Source: Labrys sedimenti (GTDB taxonomy: Bacteria > Pseudomonadota > Alphaproteobacteria > Rhizobiales > Labraceae). From it: 64,000 bases of DNA. The translations under genes were made by a program, and so were the position numbers. The notes beneath the pieces are model-generated. The model was given only the letters and a program-made list of their open reading frames with translations. It did no database searches and was not told the DNA's origin. Positions within the stretch are counted from its first letter, which is position 1; each line of letters begins with the position of its first letter. The DNA lies in contig NZ_JAXOUF010000002.1 in assembly GCF_034424805.1 (NCBI RefSeq), forward strand, positions 992,001-1,056,000. The letters run 5' to 3'. Shown piece after piece: positions 8,576 through 17,512 of this stretch.

Positions 8576-10018
8576 ATGCTCGAAGCCACCTCGGTCGAAG
8601 CTCTGATGCGCTATTTCCTGCTTGGCACAGGGCGGCAGGCCGCGCCGATTGCCAAGGCGCTCGGCGGCATCCTTGACGCCAAGGCCGAGAAGGCCGAGCT
8701 GCAGGCGCTTGCTTTGCTGGGGCAGCACCAGCGCTTCCTCCGACGCTGGTCGCAGCGCGTGAAAGTCAAGAAACCTGCCATCGAGGATAGCCGAACCCTG
8801 CCGCCGCCGGCTGCCCGGACGCTCATGGTTTCACTCCTGGCTGGCAAGAATGGCAGCATAGACGACGGCCTTGCTTATGCCATCGCCGATGCGCTCGATC
8901 GTCGCGAGATGAAAATTCATCCCTTCGATCTGCCGCGCCTCGAAGCTTTTGCTCGCCTTCATGCGGACAGCCTCGGCACCAGTGCCCTAGCCTGGGTCAA
9001 CCGAAATGCGGCTTCGGAGGAGGGGGACGGGGACAGCCCCTATTCTTTCGTCGAAAAGATCGATGCCTCGAATTGGCAGCAGGGCTGGCCGAGCCAGAAG
9101 GCAGGTTTCATTCGCGAGCAGCGGCGCATCGATGCCGGGAAGGCCCGGGATCTGGTCGCTGCGGCCTTTGCCTCCGAACGTGCCCCTGTGCGCGCCAGCC
9201 TGGTCAAGGCCCTGGCGGTCGGCCTGTCGGCTGCGGATGTGCCATTCCTGGAATCGCTCGGCACCGACAGGGCGCCCAGCGTGCGGGAGGCGGCGGAAGT
9301 TCTGCGCGGCCGACTGCCGGGGTCGGCCGCTTCCGCCAAGAAATTGCAGGACTGTATCGGCCGTATCAAGATCCAGAAGACGGGCCTTCTGCGCCGAGGC
9401 CGCGCTTTGTCACTCGACTATCCCGCCACGATCCGACCTCATCAGCAACCGCAATGGGCGTTTCAAACCTTCGCCGGTATCGGCCTCGATCAATTGGCTG
9501 AAGAGCTCGACATGTCCGTCGAGGAGATCGCCAAGGGTGCGAACGATGCCGTCCTCGGTCTCGTCCTCGCCGCGCTGGCGGTGCGGGAGGGCCGCTGGCC
9601 CCTGCTCGCCGGCCTGAGCGAAGGGCGCAGCGATCTTTGGCCCATCCTCGACCAGGTCGAGGATGCCGATCTCGACGAGATGGCGGTGTCGGCCTTGCAG
9701 GCGGCCCTGGTCCGGCCGGCCCTGTGGAGCGAATTGCCAGCGGCCGAGCCGTGGGCGAAACTCTATACAGTGCTGCGCGCCCCGCTCAGCCCCGCCATGT
9801 TCAAGTCTGTCATGACCTCGAAGGCTTGGCGCGCTCTTCCTGCTGGGACGGATGACAATCCCGCCGCCTCAACCGCTGCGATCCTTTCGGCCCTCGCTGC
9901 CCTTGCTCCCGCCTCGGAGCGAGGCGGTCTACGGGCCGAACTGCGCTCGTTCAACCCGGCACTGACCAGCCGCGCCAACCAAGGCTTGAACCTTCTCGAT
10001 TTAATCGATTTCGCTTGA
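8576..10018 (+). CDS. DUF5691-type protein
   Basis: A 480-residue, mostly helical protein. Segments such as ERAPVRASLVKALAVGLS and APSVREAAEVLRG look like HEAT-type helical pairs, suggesting a protein-binding scaffold. No catalytic motif is visible. The start at 8576 follows a GGGATAGGA site and lies five bases after the SWIM gene. Proteins of this kind are commonly found as DUF5691 beside SWIM, MoxR, DUF5682 and VWA genes. The family assignment rests on this context plus general appearance, so it is less certain than its neighbours. Confidence 0.75.
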   Translation: MLEATSVEALMRYFLLGTGRQAAPIAKALGGILDAKAEKAELQALALLGQHQRFLRRWSQRVKVKKPAIEDSRTLPPPAARTLMVSLLAGKNGSIDDGLAYAIADALDRREMKIHPFDLPRLEAFARLHADSLGTSALAWVNRNAASEEGDGDSPYSFVEKIDASNWQQGWPSQKAGFIREQRRIDAGKARDLVAAAFASERAPVRASLVKALAVGLSAADVPFLESLGTDRAPSVREAAEVLRGRLPGSAASAKKLQDCIGRIKIQKTGLLRRGRALSLDYPATIRPHQQPQWAFQTFAGIGLDQLAEELDMSVEEIAKGANDAVLGLVLAALAVREGRWPLLAGLSEGRSDLWPILDQVEDADLDEMAVSALQAALVRPALWSELPAAEPWAKLYTVLRAPLSPAMFKSVMTSKAWRALPAGTDDNPAASTAAILSALAALAPASERGGLRAELRSFNPALTSRANQGLNLLDLIDFA

Positions 10019-10037
10019 TTGCAGGGAGAATTCGCCG

Positions 10038-11117
10038 ATGTCCGATATGCTGCGCCGCTCGGCCGAGGAGATCTTCGCTGAGGAACTTGCGGCTCTCGCC
10101 AAGGGTGACGAGCGCGCCAGGCCGGCCAATTGGAAGATGTCCCCGCAGGCCGTCGTGACTTATCTGCTCGGCGGCGCCGCCGCCGACGGCACGCCGATCC
10201 AACCCAAATATGTCGGCAATCGCCGGCTGATCGAAACGGCCGTTGCCACGCTGGCTACCGACCGGGCCTTGCTGCTGCTCGGCGTGCCCGGTACGGCTAA
10301 ATCCTGGGTGTCCGAACACCTTGCCGCGGCGATCTCGGGCTCGTCGAAACGCCTGATCCAGTGCACGGCCGGCACGGACGAGAACCAGGTCCGCTATGGC
10401 TGGAACTACGCCCAACTCCTGGCCAAGGGACCGTCCCGGGATGCATTGGTGCCGACTCCTCTGATGCGCGCCATGGAGGAGGGTACCATCGTGCGGCTGG
10501 AGGAGCTCACCCGCATGGGTTCCGACGTCCAGGACACGCTGATCACCGTGCTGTCGGAAAAGACCCTGCCGATTCCCGAACTCGACACGGCTGTCGACGC
10601 GCAGCGCGGCTTCAACGTCATCGCGACCGCCAATAATCGCGACAAGGGTGTCAACGAATTGTCCTCGGCGCTCAAGCGGCGCTTCAACGTGGTGGTGCTA
10701 CCGCTGCCGACCTCGCTCGACGAGGAGGCGGGGATCGTGGTCAAGCGCGTGCGCGACATCGGAACCAGCCTGGCCTTGCCGCCGATCGAGCCGGCCGACA
10801 AGGAAATCGCCCGCATCGTCACCCTCTTCCGCGAATTGCGTGATGGCCAGACCCTGAACGGCAAGATGAAGCTCAAGACGGTGACCGGTTCGCTGTCGAC
10901 GGCGGAAGCGATCTCGGTGGGCGTCAGCGCCTGGGCCGAAGCCGGCCATTTCGGCAATGGCATCATCGACGCCAACGCCATGGCGGCCAATATCGTGGGG
11001 GCGGTGGTGAAGGACCCGGTGCAGGATACCGTTGCGCTGCAGGAATATCTCGAAAACGTCGTGCGCACGCGGGAAGGCTGGTCGGATCTCTACGTCGCCA
11101 TCCGCGACGTGCTGTAG
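10038..11117 (+). CDS. MoxR-type AAA+ ATPase (YehL-like)
   Basis: A 359-residue AAA+ ATPase. Walker A is GVPGTAKS at 82-89. The Walker B position reads IVRLEELTR (about 151-159), so the usual aspartate is replaced by glutamate. Sensor 1 lies in FNVIATANNRDKG, and an arginine-rich SALKRRFNVV segment follows. MoxR ATPases act as chaperones that insert cofactors or remodel complexes, usually with a VWA partner (RavA-ViaA, NorQ-NorD, CoxD-CoxE). The VWA partner here is the fifth gene of the operon. A GGGAGAA ribosome site precedes the ATG, and DUF5682 starts on the base after the stop codon. Confidence 0.92.
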   Translation: MSDMLRRSAEEIFAEELAALAKGDERARPANWKMSPQAVVTYLLGGAAADGTPIQPKYVGNRRLIETAVATLATDRALLLLGVPGTAKSWVSEHLAAAISGSSKRLIQCTAGTDENQVRYGWNYAQLLAKGPSRDALVPTPLMRAMEEGTIVRLEELTRMGSDVQDTLITVLSEKTLPIPELDTAVDAQRGFNVIATANNRDKGVNELSSALKRRFNVVVLPLPTSLDEEAGIVVKRVRDIGTSLALPPIEPADKEIARIVTLFRELRDGQTLNGKMKLKTVTGSLSTAEAISVGVSAWAEAGHFGNGIIDANAMAANIVGAVVKDPVQDTVALQEYLENVVRTREGWSDLYVAIRDVL

Positions 11118-13430
11118 GTGTCGGCCATGGACGAGCGCGTCCATCTCTTCGGTATTCGCCATCACGGCCCGGGCTCGACCGCCAGCCTGCTGGTAGCACT
11201 CGAGGCTCTGCAGCCCGCCGTCGTGCTGATCGAGGGGCCGCCGGAGGCGGACGGTCTCATCACCTATGCCAGCCTTCCCGGCATGAAACCGCCCGTGGCG
11301 CTGCTCGCCTATGCGGCCGAGGATCCGGCACAGTCGAGTTTCTTTCCCTTCGCATCCTTCTCGCCGGAATGGCAGGCCATGCGCTGGGCTGGACGCCACG
11401 ACCGGCCTGTGCGCTTCATCGATCTGCCGATCGGCGCCTCCCTTGCCGCGCGCATGCAGCCGGAGCCACCGGAAACGGCTGGCGATGGCGAGGCGGAGGC
11501 AACCGAGGACGGCTTGCTCCAGGAAGGCCTGTTTCAGGGTGATCCGCTCGACCGTCTCGCCGAGATTTCAGGCCATGCCGATGGCGAGGCCTTCTGGAAT
11601 GCGCTGGTCGAAAGCCGCGGAGCGGCCAGGGAGGTCTTCGCCGTCATCGCGGAGGCCATGACGGCGCTGCGTGCCGGCTTTCCCGAGGATCCCGCCCGCT
11701 CGCCAGCGACCCTGCGCGAGGCCCGACGCGAAGCCCATATGCGCCTTCGCATCCGTGATGCTCTCAAGGAGACCGAAGGACCCGTCGCGGTGGTCTGCGG
11801 CGCCTGGCATGTGCCGGCTTTGACCCGCAAGGTCGCGATCGCCGACGACAAGGCGCTGCTGAAGGACCTGCCGAAAACAAAGGTCGAGGTGACCTGGGTT
11901 CCCTGGACGGAGACCCGCCTGGCTGCCGCCTCGGGTTATGGCGCCGGCGTCTCCTCGCCGGGCTGGTATGGGCATTTGTGGAGCCTCTACGAGGACCAGC
12001 CAGCCGCCATGGAGCCGGATGTGTTCGCCTCGACCTGGCAGACCCGCGTCGCCACTTTGCTGCGCGAGGAGGGCCTCGGCGCCTCCACTGCTTCGGTGAT
12101 CGAGGCTTCGCGCCTGGCCACCGGGCTTGCGGCCTTGCGCGATCTTGCCGTGCCGGGCCTTGCGGAAATGCGAGACGCTACGCTGGCCGCGCTTTGCCAC
12201 GGCGACGAGGTGCCGTTCCGCGTGGTGGAAAGGCGCCTGATCATTGGCGAAGCTGTCGGCGAGCTCGACGAGAACGTGCCGCAAATGCCGCTCGCCGCCG
12301 ATCTCGCCCTCTGGCAGAAACGCCTTCGCCTGAAGCCCGAAGCCGTGGCGCAGGAGGTTTCGCTTGATCTGCGCAGCGAGGCCGGCCTTGCCAAGTCGAC
12401 CCTGCTGCATCGTCTCGATCTCCTTGGCGTCACCTGGGGGCGGCTCAGTGGCAGCGGCAGCGGGCGCGGTACCTTCCGGGAAATCTGGGTGCTGGCCTGG
12501 ACCCCGGAGCTGTCGGTGAAGCTTGCCGAGGCGCTGATCCACGGCGTGACCGTCGAGCAGGCTGCCGGCGGGGCGGCCGTGGCGCGTGCCTCCATGACAA
12601 GGGATGTTCGGCTGCTTGCCGATCTGGTGCGATTGTGCCTGATGTCCGATCTGCCCCAGGCAGCCGAGCGTTGCATCGGCTTGCTGCAGGCGGCGGCGGT
12701 GGATGCGGCCGATGTGGTCAGCCTGATGCAGGCCGTGCCGCCTCTGGTCTCCGTTCTGCGTTATGGCACGGCCCGCAAGATGCCGACCGAGGCGCTCGCT
12801 TCGCTCGCCAAGGCGATGGCCGTCGAGGTCAATGCCGGCCTGGGACTGGCGGCGGCCAACCTCGATGACGATGCCGCGGCGGCTATGCGCAAGGCGATGG
12901 TGGAGTTCGACGACGCCCTCAATCTGCTGGATGACTCCCATCTCAGCCATGAATGGCTGCAGCGCCTGCGCCATCTCAGCGGTGACGCATCCGTTACACC
13001 CCTTATCGCAGGCCTTGGCCTGAGGCGGCTTTACGATCGATCCGCGCTGGGAGAGGGCGAGGCTGCGGTTGCTTTCTCGTGGGCGTTGTCGCCGGGCAAT
13101 GCGCCCAAGGCGGCCGGGCAATGGCTGGAAGGCTTTCTCGGCAACAGCGCGGAGGTCATCCTGCAGGATCCGGCCTTGTTCGCACTCGTCGACGGCTGGC
13201 TCAACGAGCAGGAGCCCACCGACTTCACCGAAGTGCTGCCGATGCTGCGCCGGGCCTTTTCCGGATTCGGCATTAGCGAGCGCCGGCGCCTGATGGCGGA
13301 GGTGGCGAAAGCGACTTCCGGACGGCAGGCACTGCCGAAACACTCCGGCGACGATCTCGCCGCTCCGGGTTTTGCCGCCGCCTTGCCGCTGCTCACCACG
13401 ATTCTGGGGCTCGACGCGTATGATCGATGA
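11118..13430 (+). CDS. DUF5682 protein (YehM-like)
   Basis: A 770-residue cytoplasmic protein, the largest of the operon. The N-terminal 240 residues show HLFGIRHHGPGS (residues 9-20), PAVVLIEGPPE (33-43) and a later VVCGAWHVP with GAWH at 228-231. The two G-x-x-H elements with an intervening glutamate recall the Tiki/TraB/EreA hydrolase superfamily; this is my reading and needs a profile search. The remaining 500 residues are helical. The GTG at 11118 directly follows the MoxR stop; ATG 11127 (MDERVHLFG) is an equally plausible start. Function unknown. Confidence 0.87.
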   Translation: MSAMDERVHLFGIRHHGPGSTASLLVALEALQPAVVLIEGPPEADGLITYASLPGMKPPVALLAYAAEDPAQSSFFPFASFSPEWQAMRWAGRHDRPVRFIDLPIGASLAARMQPEPPETAGDGEAEATEDGLLQEGLFQGDPLDRLAEISGHADGEAFWNALVESRGAAREVFAVIAEAMTALRAGFPEDPARSPATLREARREAHMRLRIRDALKETEGPVAVVCGAWHVPALTRKVAIADDKALLKDLPKTKVEVTWVPWTETRLAAASGYGAGVSSPGWYGHLWSLYEDQPAAMEPDVFASTWQTRVATLLREEGLGASTASVIEASRLATGLAALRDLAVPGLAEMRDATLAALCHGDEVPFRVVERRLIIGEAVGELDENVPQMPLAADLALWQKRLRLKPEAVAQEVSLDLRSEAGLAKSTLLHRLDLLGVTWGRLSGSGSGRGTFREIWVLAWTPELSVKLAEALIHGVTVEQAAGGAAVARASMTRDVRLLADLVRLCLMSDLPQAAERCIGLLQAAAVDAADVVSLMQAVPPLVSVLRYGTARKMPTEALASLAKAMAVEVNAGLGLAAANLDDDAAAAMRKAMVEFDDALNLLDDSHLSHEWLQRLRHLSGDASVTPLIAGLGLRRLYDRSALGEGEAAVAFSWALSPGNAPKAAGQWLEGFLGNSAEVILQDPALFALVDGWLNEQEPTDFTEVLPMLRRAFSGFGISERRRLMAEVAKATSGRQALPKHSGDDLAAPGFAAALPLLTTILGLDAYDR

Positions 13431-14634
13431 GACAAACGACGACATCGGCATGGAAGCGGCGGGGACTGCAGGCTCCCCGGGCGAACGGCGCCGGCGTTGG
13501 CGCCTGGCTCTGGGCGGGGACGACGATACCGATCTCTCGCCGGACGATGTCCGCATGGATCGCGCGCTTTCGGCGCTTTATGGCGATGGCGAGGGCGGCA
13601 AGGGAACTCCAGGCCGGCGCGGCGGCCTGGGCGGCTCGGCGCCGCGCGTGGCGCGCTGGCTCGGCGATATCCGGGAGTTCTTTCCCACGCCCGTGGTGCA
13701 GGTGATCCAGCGCGACGCCTTCGAGCGCCTCAACCTCAAGGCGATGATGCTGGAACCGGAGTTTCTCGCCACGCTCGAGGCGGACGTTCATCTGATCGCA
13801 GATCTCATCAGCCTGCGCTCGGCCATGCCGGACAAAACCAAGGACACCGCCCGCATGGTGGTGAAGAAGGTGGTCGACGAATTGATGAAGCGTCTTGCCC
13901 AGGCCACGGCCGAAACCATCCGAGGCGCGGTGTTGCGCGGCAGGCGCACCAGCCGGCCGCGTTACAACGACATCGACTGGCCGCGCACCATCACGGCCAA
14001 TCTGCGCCATTGGCAGGAGCAGTACCGGACCGTGGTGCCCGAAAGGCTGGTCGGCCATGCCCGGCAGACGCGGACGAAGGCCGAGCTCGATCAGGTCATC
14101 CTCTGCGTGGACCAGTCGGGCTCGATGGCGACGTCCGTGGTCTACTCCTCGATCTTTGCGGCGGTGATGGCCTCGCTGCCGGTGATCGAGACCAAGCTCG
14201 TCTGTTTCGATACCCAGATCATCGATCTGTCAGAGGAACTCGCCGACCCTGTCGAGGTGCTGTTCGGCGTGCAACTCGGCGGCGGTACGGACATCAATGC
14301 GGCGCTGGCCTATTGCCAGGGCCTGGTCTCCCAACCGGCCAAGACTCATCTCGTGCTGATCACCGATCTCTACGAAGGCGGCAATGCCGCGGAGATGCTC
14401 GGGCGGGCCGCGGCACTGGTGGCCAGTGGCGTCAATCTCATTGTGCTGCTTGCCTTGTCCGATGATGGACGGCCGGGCTTCGATGCCAATCATGCCCAGA
14501 AATTCGCGGCGCTGGGCTGCCCGGTCTTCGCCTGCACGCCCGACCAGTTCCCGGACATGATGGCGCATGCGCTCAAGCGCTCCGACCTGCAGGAATGGGC
14601 AGCCGGGCAGGACATCGCGACGGTCCGGGCCTGA
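13420..14634 (+). CDS. VWA-domain protein (CoxE/YehP-like)
   Basis: A 404-residue protein whose C-terminal half is a von Willebrand A domain with a complete metal-ion adhesion site: D231-x-S233-x-S235 in CVDQSGSM, T290 in GGGTDIN and D316 in ITDLYEGG. The first 80 residues are charged and glycine-rich. The ATG at 13420 overlaps the end of DUF5682 by 11 bases; an upstream in-frame start would extend further into that gene and is not supported. Such VWA proteins pair with MoxR ATPases, binding a client through the metal site while the ATPase remodels it. It closes the operon. Confidence 0.92.
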   Translation: MIDETNDDIGMEAAGTAGSPGERRRRWRLALGGDDDTDLSPDDVRMDRALSALYGDGEGGKGTPGRRGGLGGSAPRVARWLGDIREFFPTPVVQVIQRDAFERLNLKAMMLEPEFLATLEADVHLIADLISLRSAMPDKTKDTARMVVKKVVDELMKRLAQATAETIRGAVLRGRRTSRPRYNDIDWPRTITANLRHWQEQYRTVVPERLVGHARQTRTKAELDQVILCVDQSGSMATSVVYSSIFAAVMASLPVIETKLVCFDTQIIDLSEELADPVEVLFGVQLGGGTDINAALAYCQGLVSQPAKTHLVLITDLYEGGNAAEMLGRAAALVASGVNLIVLLALSDDGRPGFDANHAQKFAALGCPVFACTPDQFPDMMAHALKRSDLQEWAAGQDIATVRA

Positions 14635-14678
14635 GGGAACCACCGGTCGGATCGGCACATCTTTAGCGTGCGCTCTTT

Positions 14679-14695
14679 GGGAGCAGCCGGCTCCC
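14679..14695 (+). terminator. Possible terminator of the MoxR/VWA operon
   Basis: A 6-bp stem (gggagc/gctccc) with a five-base loop lies 45 bases after the VWA stop codon. No T-run follows, so it is only a weak candidate end of the five-gene transcript before the thiamine riboswitch. Confidence 0.35.
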
Positions 14696-14742
14696 GCAAA
14701 ACAGGCTTTCCCTCGTCCCGGGAAAACGCTAACACGGGAATC

Positions 14743-14835
14743 GTCTCATGGGGTGCCCGCAAGGGCTGAGAAGACGACGGCCGCAAGCGACGTCTAACCC
14801 ATCGAACCTGATCCGGGTTGTGCCGGCGGAGGGAT
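14743..14835 (+). promoter_or_regulatory. TPP (THI-box) riboswitch upstream of thiB
   Basis: The leader has the conserved TPP aptamer parts in order: gggtgcccgcaagggctgag (14751-14770), the pyrophosphate-side helix, then aacctgatccgggttgtgcc (14805-14824) and ggcggaggga. When thiamine pyrophosphate is bound such elements lower expression of the downstream genes, here thiBPQ. The aptamer ends about 80 bases before the thiB start, leaving room for an expression platform, either a terminator or ribosome-site sequestration; I did not resolve which. Confidence 0.96.
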
Positions 14836-14916
14836 GAGCTTCGAAGCTTTCAGCTTCACCTCGATTTTCTTCACCGCCGTCATCCGTATCGAACCGTTTT
14901 CGACATGGAGGACGCT

Positions 14917-15918
14917 ATGCTGAGGAAATTGCTCGCCGCTCTTGCACTGGCCACCGTCGCCACGACGGCCTCGGCGCAGGACAAGCCGGTGCTTACCGTC
15001 TACACCTATGAGAGCTTCTCCGGCGAATATGGACCCGGCAAGCCGCTGCAGACCGCCTTCGAGGCCAAGTGCAACTGCAAGCTGACCTATGTCACTGCGG
15101 ATGATGGTGGCGCCCTCTTTGCCAAGCTCAAGCTCGAAGGGGCCTCGACCAAGGCCGACGTCGTCGTCGGGCTCGACGACAATCTGATGGGAGAGGCGGA
15201 AAAGTCCGGCCTGTTCGCGCCGCATGGCGTGGCAGCCGAGAAGCTCTCTCTGCCCGAGCCTTGGACCAACAAGACTTTCATTCCCTATGACTGGGGCTAT
15301 TTCGCCTTCGTCTATGACAGCGACAAGCTCAAGAACCCGCCGGCCAGCCTGAAGGATCTGGTCGACGACAAGAACGGCCCCAAGCTGGTGATCGAGGATC
15401 CGCGCACCTCGACGCCGGGCCTCGGCCTGCTCGCCTGGATGAAGGCCGTCTATGGCGACAAGGCTTCCGATGCCTGGAAATCGCTGAAGCCTCGCATCGT
15501 CACGGTCACCTCGGGCTGGTCGGAAGCCTATGGCCTCTTCCTGAAGGGCGAGGCCGACATGGTGCTCTCCTATTCGACCTCGCCCGCCTATCACATCGGT
15601 GCCGAGAAGAAGACCAACTACAAGGCCGCGATGTTTCCTGAGGGGCACCAGACCCAGGTCGAGGTCGCCGGATTGATCCAGACCTCCAAGCAGCAGGATC
15701 TCGGGCGGCAATTCCTCACCTTCCTCATATCCGATGAGGCCCAGGCCGTCCTGCCCGAGACCAACTGGATGTATCCGGCGAGGACGCCGGCTGCCGGCCT
15801 GCCGGAGAGCTTCAAGGCCGTTGCCGTTCCGGCCAAGGCCCTGATGGCGGATCCGGCCAAGCTCGCCGAGAACCGCAAGGCCTGGATCGACGAATGGCTG
15901 GCCGCCATGGCGAAGTGA
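14917..15918 (+). CDS. thiB: Thiamine ABC transporter, periplasmic binding protein
   Basis: A 333-residue secreted binding protein. An N-terminal signal peptide (MLRKLLAALALATVATTASAQ, residues 1-21, cleavage after ASA) precedes VLTVYTYESF, typical of thiamine-binding ThiB/TbpA. The aromatic motif YDWGYFAFVYD and the TSTPGLGLL segment are also family-like. The ATG at 14917 sits after GGAGG at 14907-14911; a start at 14905 would add only four residues. It is first in a three-gene operon behind a TPP riboswitch, which fixes the substrate as thiamine or its phosphates with high confidence. Confidence 0.95.
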   Translation: MLRKLLAALALATVATTASAQDKPVLTVYTYESFSGEYGPGKPLQTAFEAKCNCKLTYVTADDGGALFAKLKLEGASTKADVVVGLDDNLMGEAEKSGLFAPHGVAAEKLSLPEPWTNKTFIPYDWGYFAFVYDSDKLKNPPASLKDLVDDKNGPKLVIEDPRTSTPGLGLLAWMKAVYGDKASDAWKSLKPRIVTVTSGWSEAYGLFLKGEADMVLSYSTSPAYHIGAEKKTNYKAAMFPEGHQTQVEVAGLIQTSKQQDLGRQFLTFLISDEAQAVLPETNWMYPARTPAAGLPESFKAVAVPAKALMADPAKLAENRKAWIDEWLAAMAK

Positions 15919-15955
15919 GCAGGGATGTGAGAAGGCGCTTGCTGCCTCATCCTCG

Positions 15956-17512
15956 ATGCCCGGCCTGATTCTCCTCGGCGGCCTCGCCGCACTCGTGCTC
16001 ACCGCGCTCGCCAGCCTGTTTCTCGCGGCCGGCGGCGACGCCTGGCAGGGCAATGTCGGCTATCTCGTCTCGATTGCCGGGTTCACCGTCTATCAGGCGC
16101 TGCTGTCCACCTTGCTGTCGCTCTCGTTCGGGGCGTGCGTCGCCCTGGCGCTGGCGCGGCGGCAATTTCCGGGACGCCGGCTGCTGCTGGCCCTGTTCGG
16201 GGTCGCGGCGGCGCTGCCCTCGATCGTGGCCGTGTTCGCCTTTGCCGGCATCTATGGCCGGGCGGGCATTGCCAACACCGTGCTGGGCGCCATCGGCCTG
16301 CCGGCCATCTCGCTCTATGGGCTGACCGGCATCCTGCTGGTACATGTCTTCTTCAACGGCGCCTTTGCCAGCCGAGTGTTCCTCGCGGCGCTGGAGACCG
16401 TGCCGGGAGAGCATTGGCGGCTGGCAACCTCATTCGGCATGCCCCCTACCACGATCTTTCGCCGCATCGATTGGCCGGTGCTGAAGCGAGATCTGCCGGC
16501 GCTGGGGCTCCTGATCTTCATCGCCTGTGCGACGTCCTTCGCCATCCCCCTTACGCTCGGAGGCGGGCCGGGCAGCGCCACATTCGAGGTCGCGATCTAC
16601 CAGGCCATCCATTCCGATGCCGACTTCGCCAGGGCCGCAGTGCTGGCCCTGTTGCAGATCGCCGCCATGGCGTTGCTGGTGACGCTCGCCGCGCCCTTGC
16701 TGGTGCGCCCACCGGAGGCAGCGAGCGTGGGACGCAGGCTGGAGAGGCCCGATCGGGAAACTGGCTGGTTGCGCCTGGTGGACGCGCTGGTCATCGGCCT
16801 TGCCCTGCTTCTCCTGCTGCCACCCTTGCTCGCGGTCATTCATGCCGGCCGCACACTGGCGGCTGGCGTCGATCCACAGGTGCCCCGGGCGCTCGCGACC
16901 AGTCTGGTGGTTGCATTGGCGGCCGCCTTGCTGGCGCTGGCCGCCGCCCTCCTGCTGTCGCGTTCGCGCTTGTCGCTGGCAGGGCAGGGCTGGCCGCGCC
17001 TTGCCCGGCTGATGGCTGCAGCCCCTTTGCTCACCCTGGCCGCTCCGCCATTGGCCTTCGCCGCGGGCCTCTACGTGATCGCCCGGGCGCTGGGCGTGAC
17101 CGATTTCGTGGCGATGCCGGCTCTCATCCTGGTCAACGCCATGATGGCACTGCCTTTCGTGCACCGGCTCGTCGATCCGCCCATGGCTCTGGCTGAGGAG
17201 CGGTATGGCCGACTGGCCGACAATCTCGGCCTGACCGGCTGGGCGCGGTTGCGTCTGGTCGAGTGGCCCTTGCTGGCTCCTTCGGCCACGGCGGGTTTCG
17301 CCCTCGCCATGGCGCTTTCGCTCGGCGATCTCGGAGTGGTGGCCCTGTTCGGCTCGCAGAGCCTGGTGACACTGCCGGCCTTGCTCTATGCCAAGCTCGG
17401 CTCCTATCGTGTCGCCGAGGCGGATGGTATCGCTGCGCTGCTTGCCGGTCTGGTGCTCGTGCTGTTCCTGGTGGCTGGGCGGTTTGGAGGCCGGCATGCT
17501 CGTCGTGGATAA
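15956..17512 (+). CDS. thiP: Thiamine ABC transporter, permease
   Basis: A 518-residue inner-membrane protein of about twelve hydrophobic helices, arranged as two tandem ABC-permease halves, as usual for ThiP and Fe3+-type permeases. Each half carries an EAA-like loop before its last helices (near VPGEHWRLATSFGMP and near LAEERYGRLADNLGL). The ATG at 15956 lies 37 bases after thiB; other frames in the gap hit stops. The 3' end overlaps thiQ by 17 bases. It forms the membrane channel for thiamine taken from ThiB. Confidence 0.94.
   Translation: MPGLILLGGLAALVLTALASLFLAAGGDAWQGNVGYLVSIAGFTVYQALLSTLLSLSFGACVALALARRQFPGRRLLLALFGVAAALPSIVAVFAFAGIYGRAGIANTVLGAIGLPAISLYGLTGILLVHVFFNGAFASRVFLAALETVPGEHWRLATSFGMPPTTIFRRIDWPVLKRDLPALGLLIFIACATSFAIPLTLGGGPGSATFEVAIYQAIHSDADFARAAVLALLQIAAMALLVTLAAPLLVRPPEAASVGRRLERPDRETGWLRLVDALVIGLALLLLLPPLLAVIHAGRTLAAGVDPQVPRALATSLVVALAAALLALAAALLLSRSRLSLAGQGWPRLARLMAAAPLLTLAAPPLAFAAGLYVIARALGVTDFVAMPALILVNAMMALPFVHRLVDPPMALAEERYGRLADNLGLTGWARLRLVEWPLLAPSATAGFALAMALSLGDLGVVALFGSQSLVTLPALLYAKLGSYRVAEADGIAALLAGLVLVLFLVAGRFGGRHARRG

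Noticed and set aside
11568..13556. 662-codon open frame antisense to DUF5682
   Set aside because: It runs across two genes of a tight sense-strand operon and has low-complexity, Arg/His/Gly-rich content.
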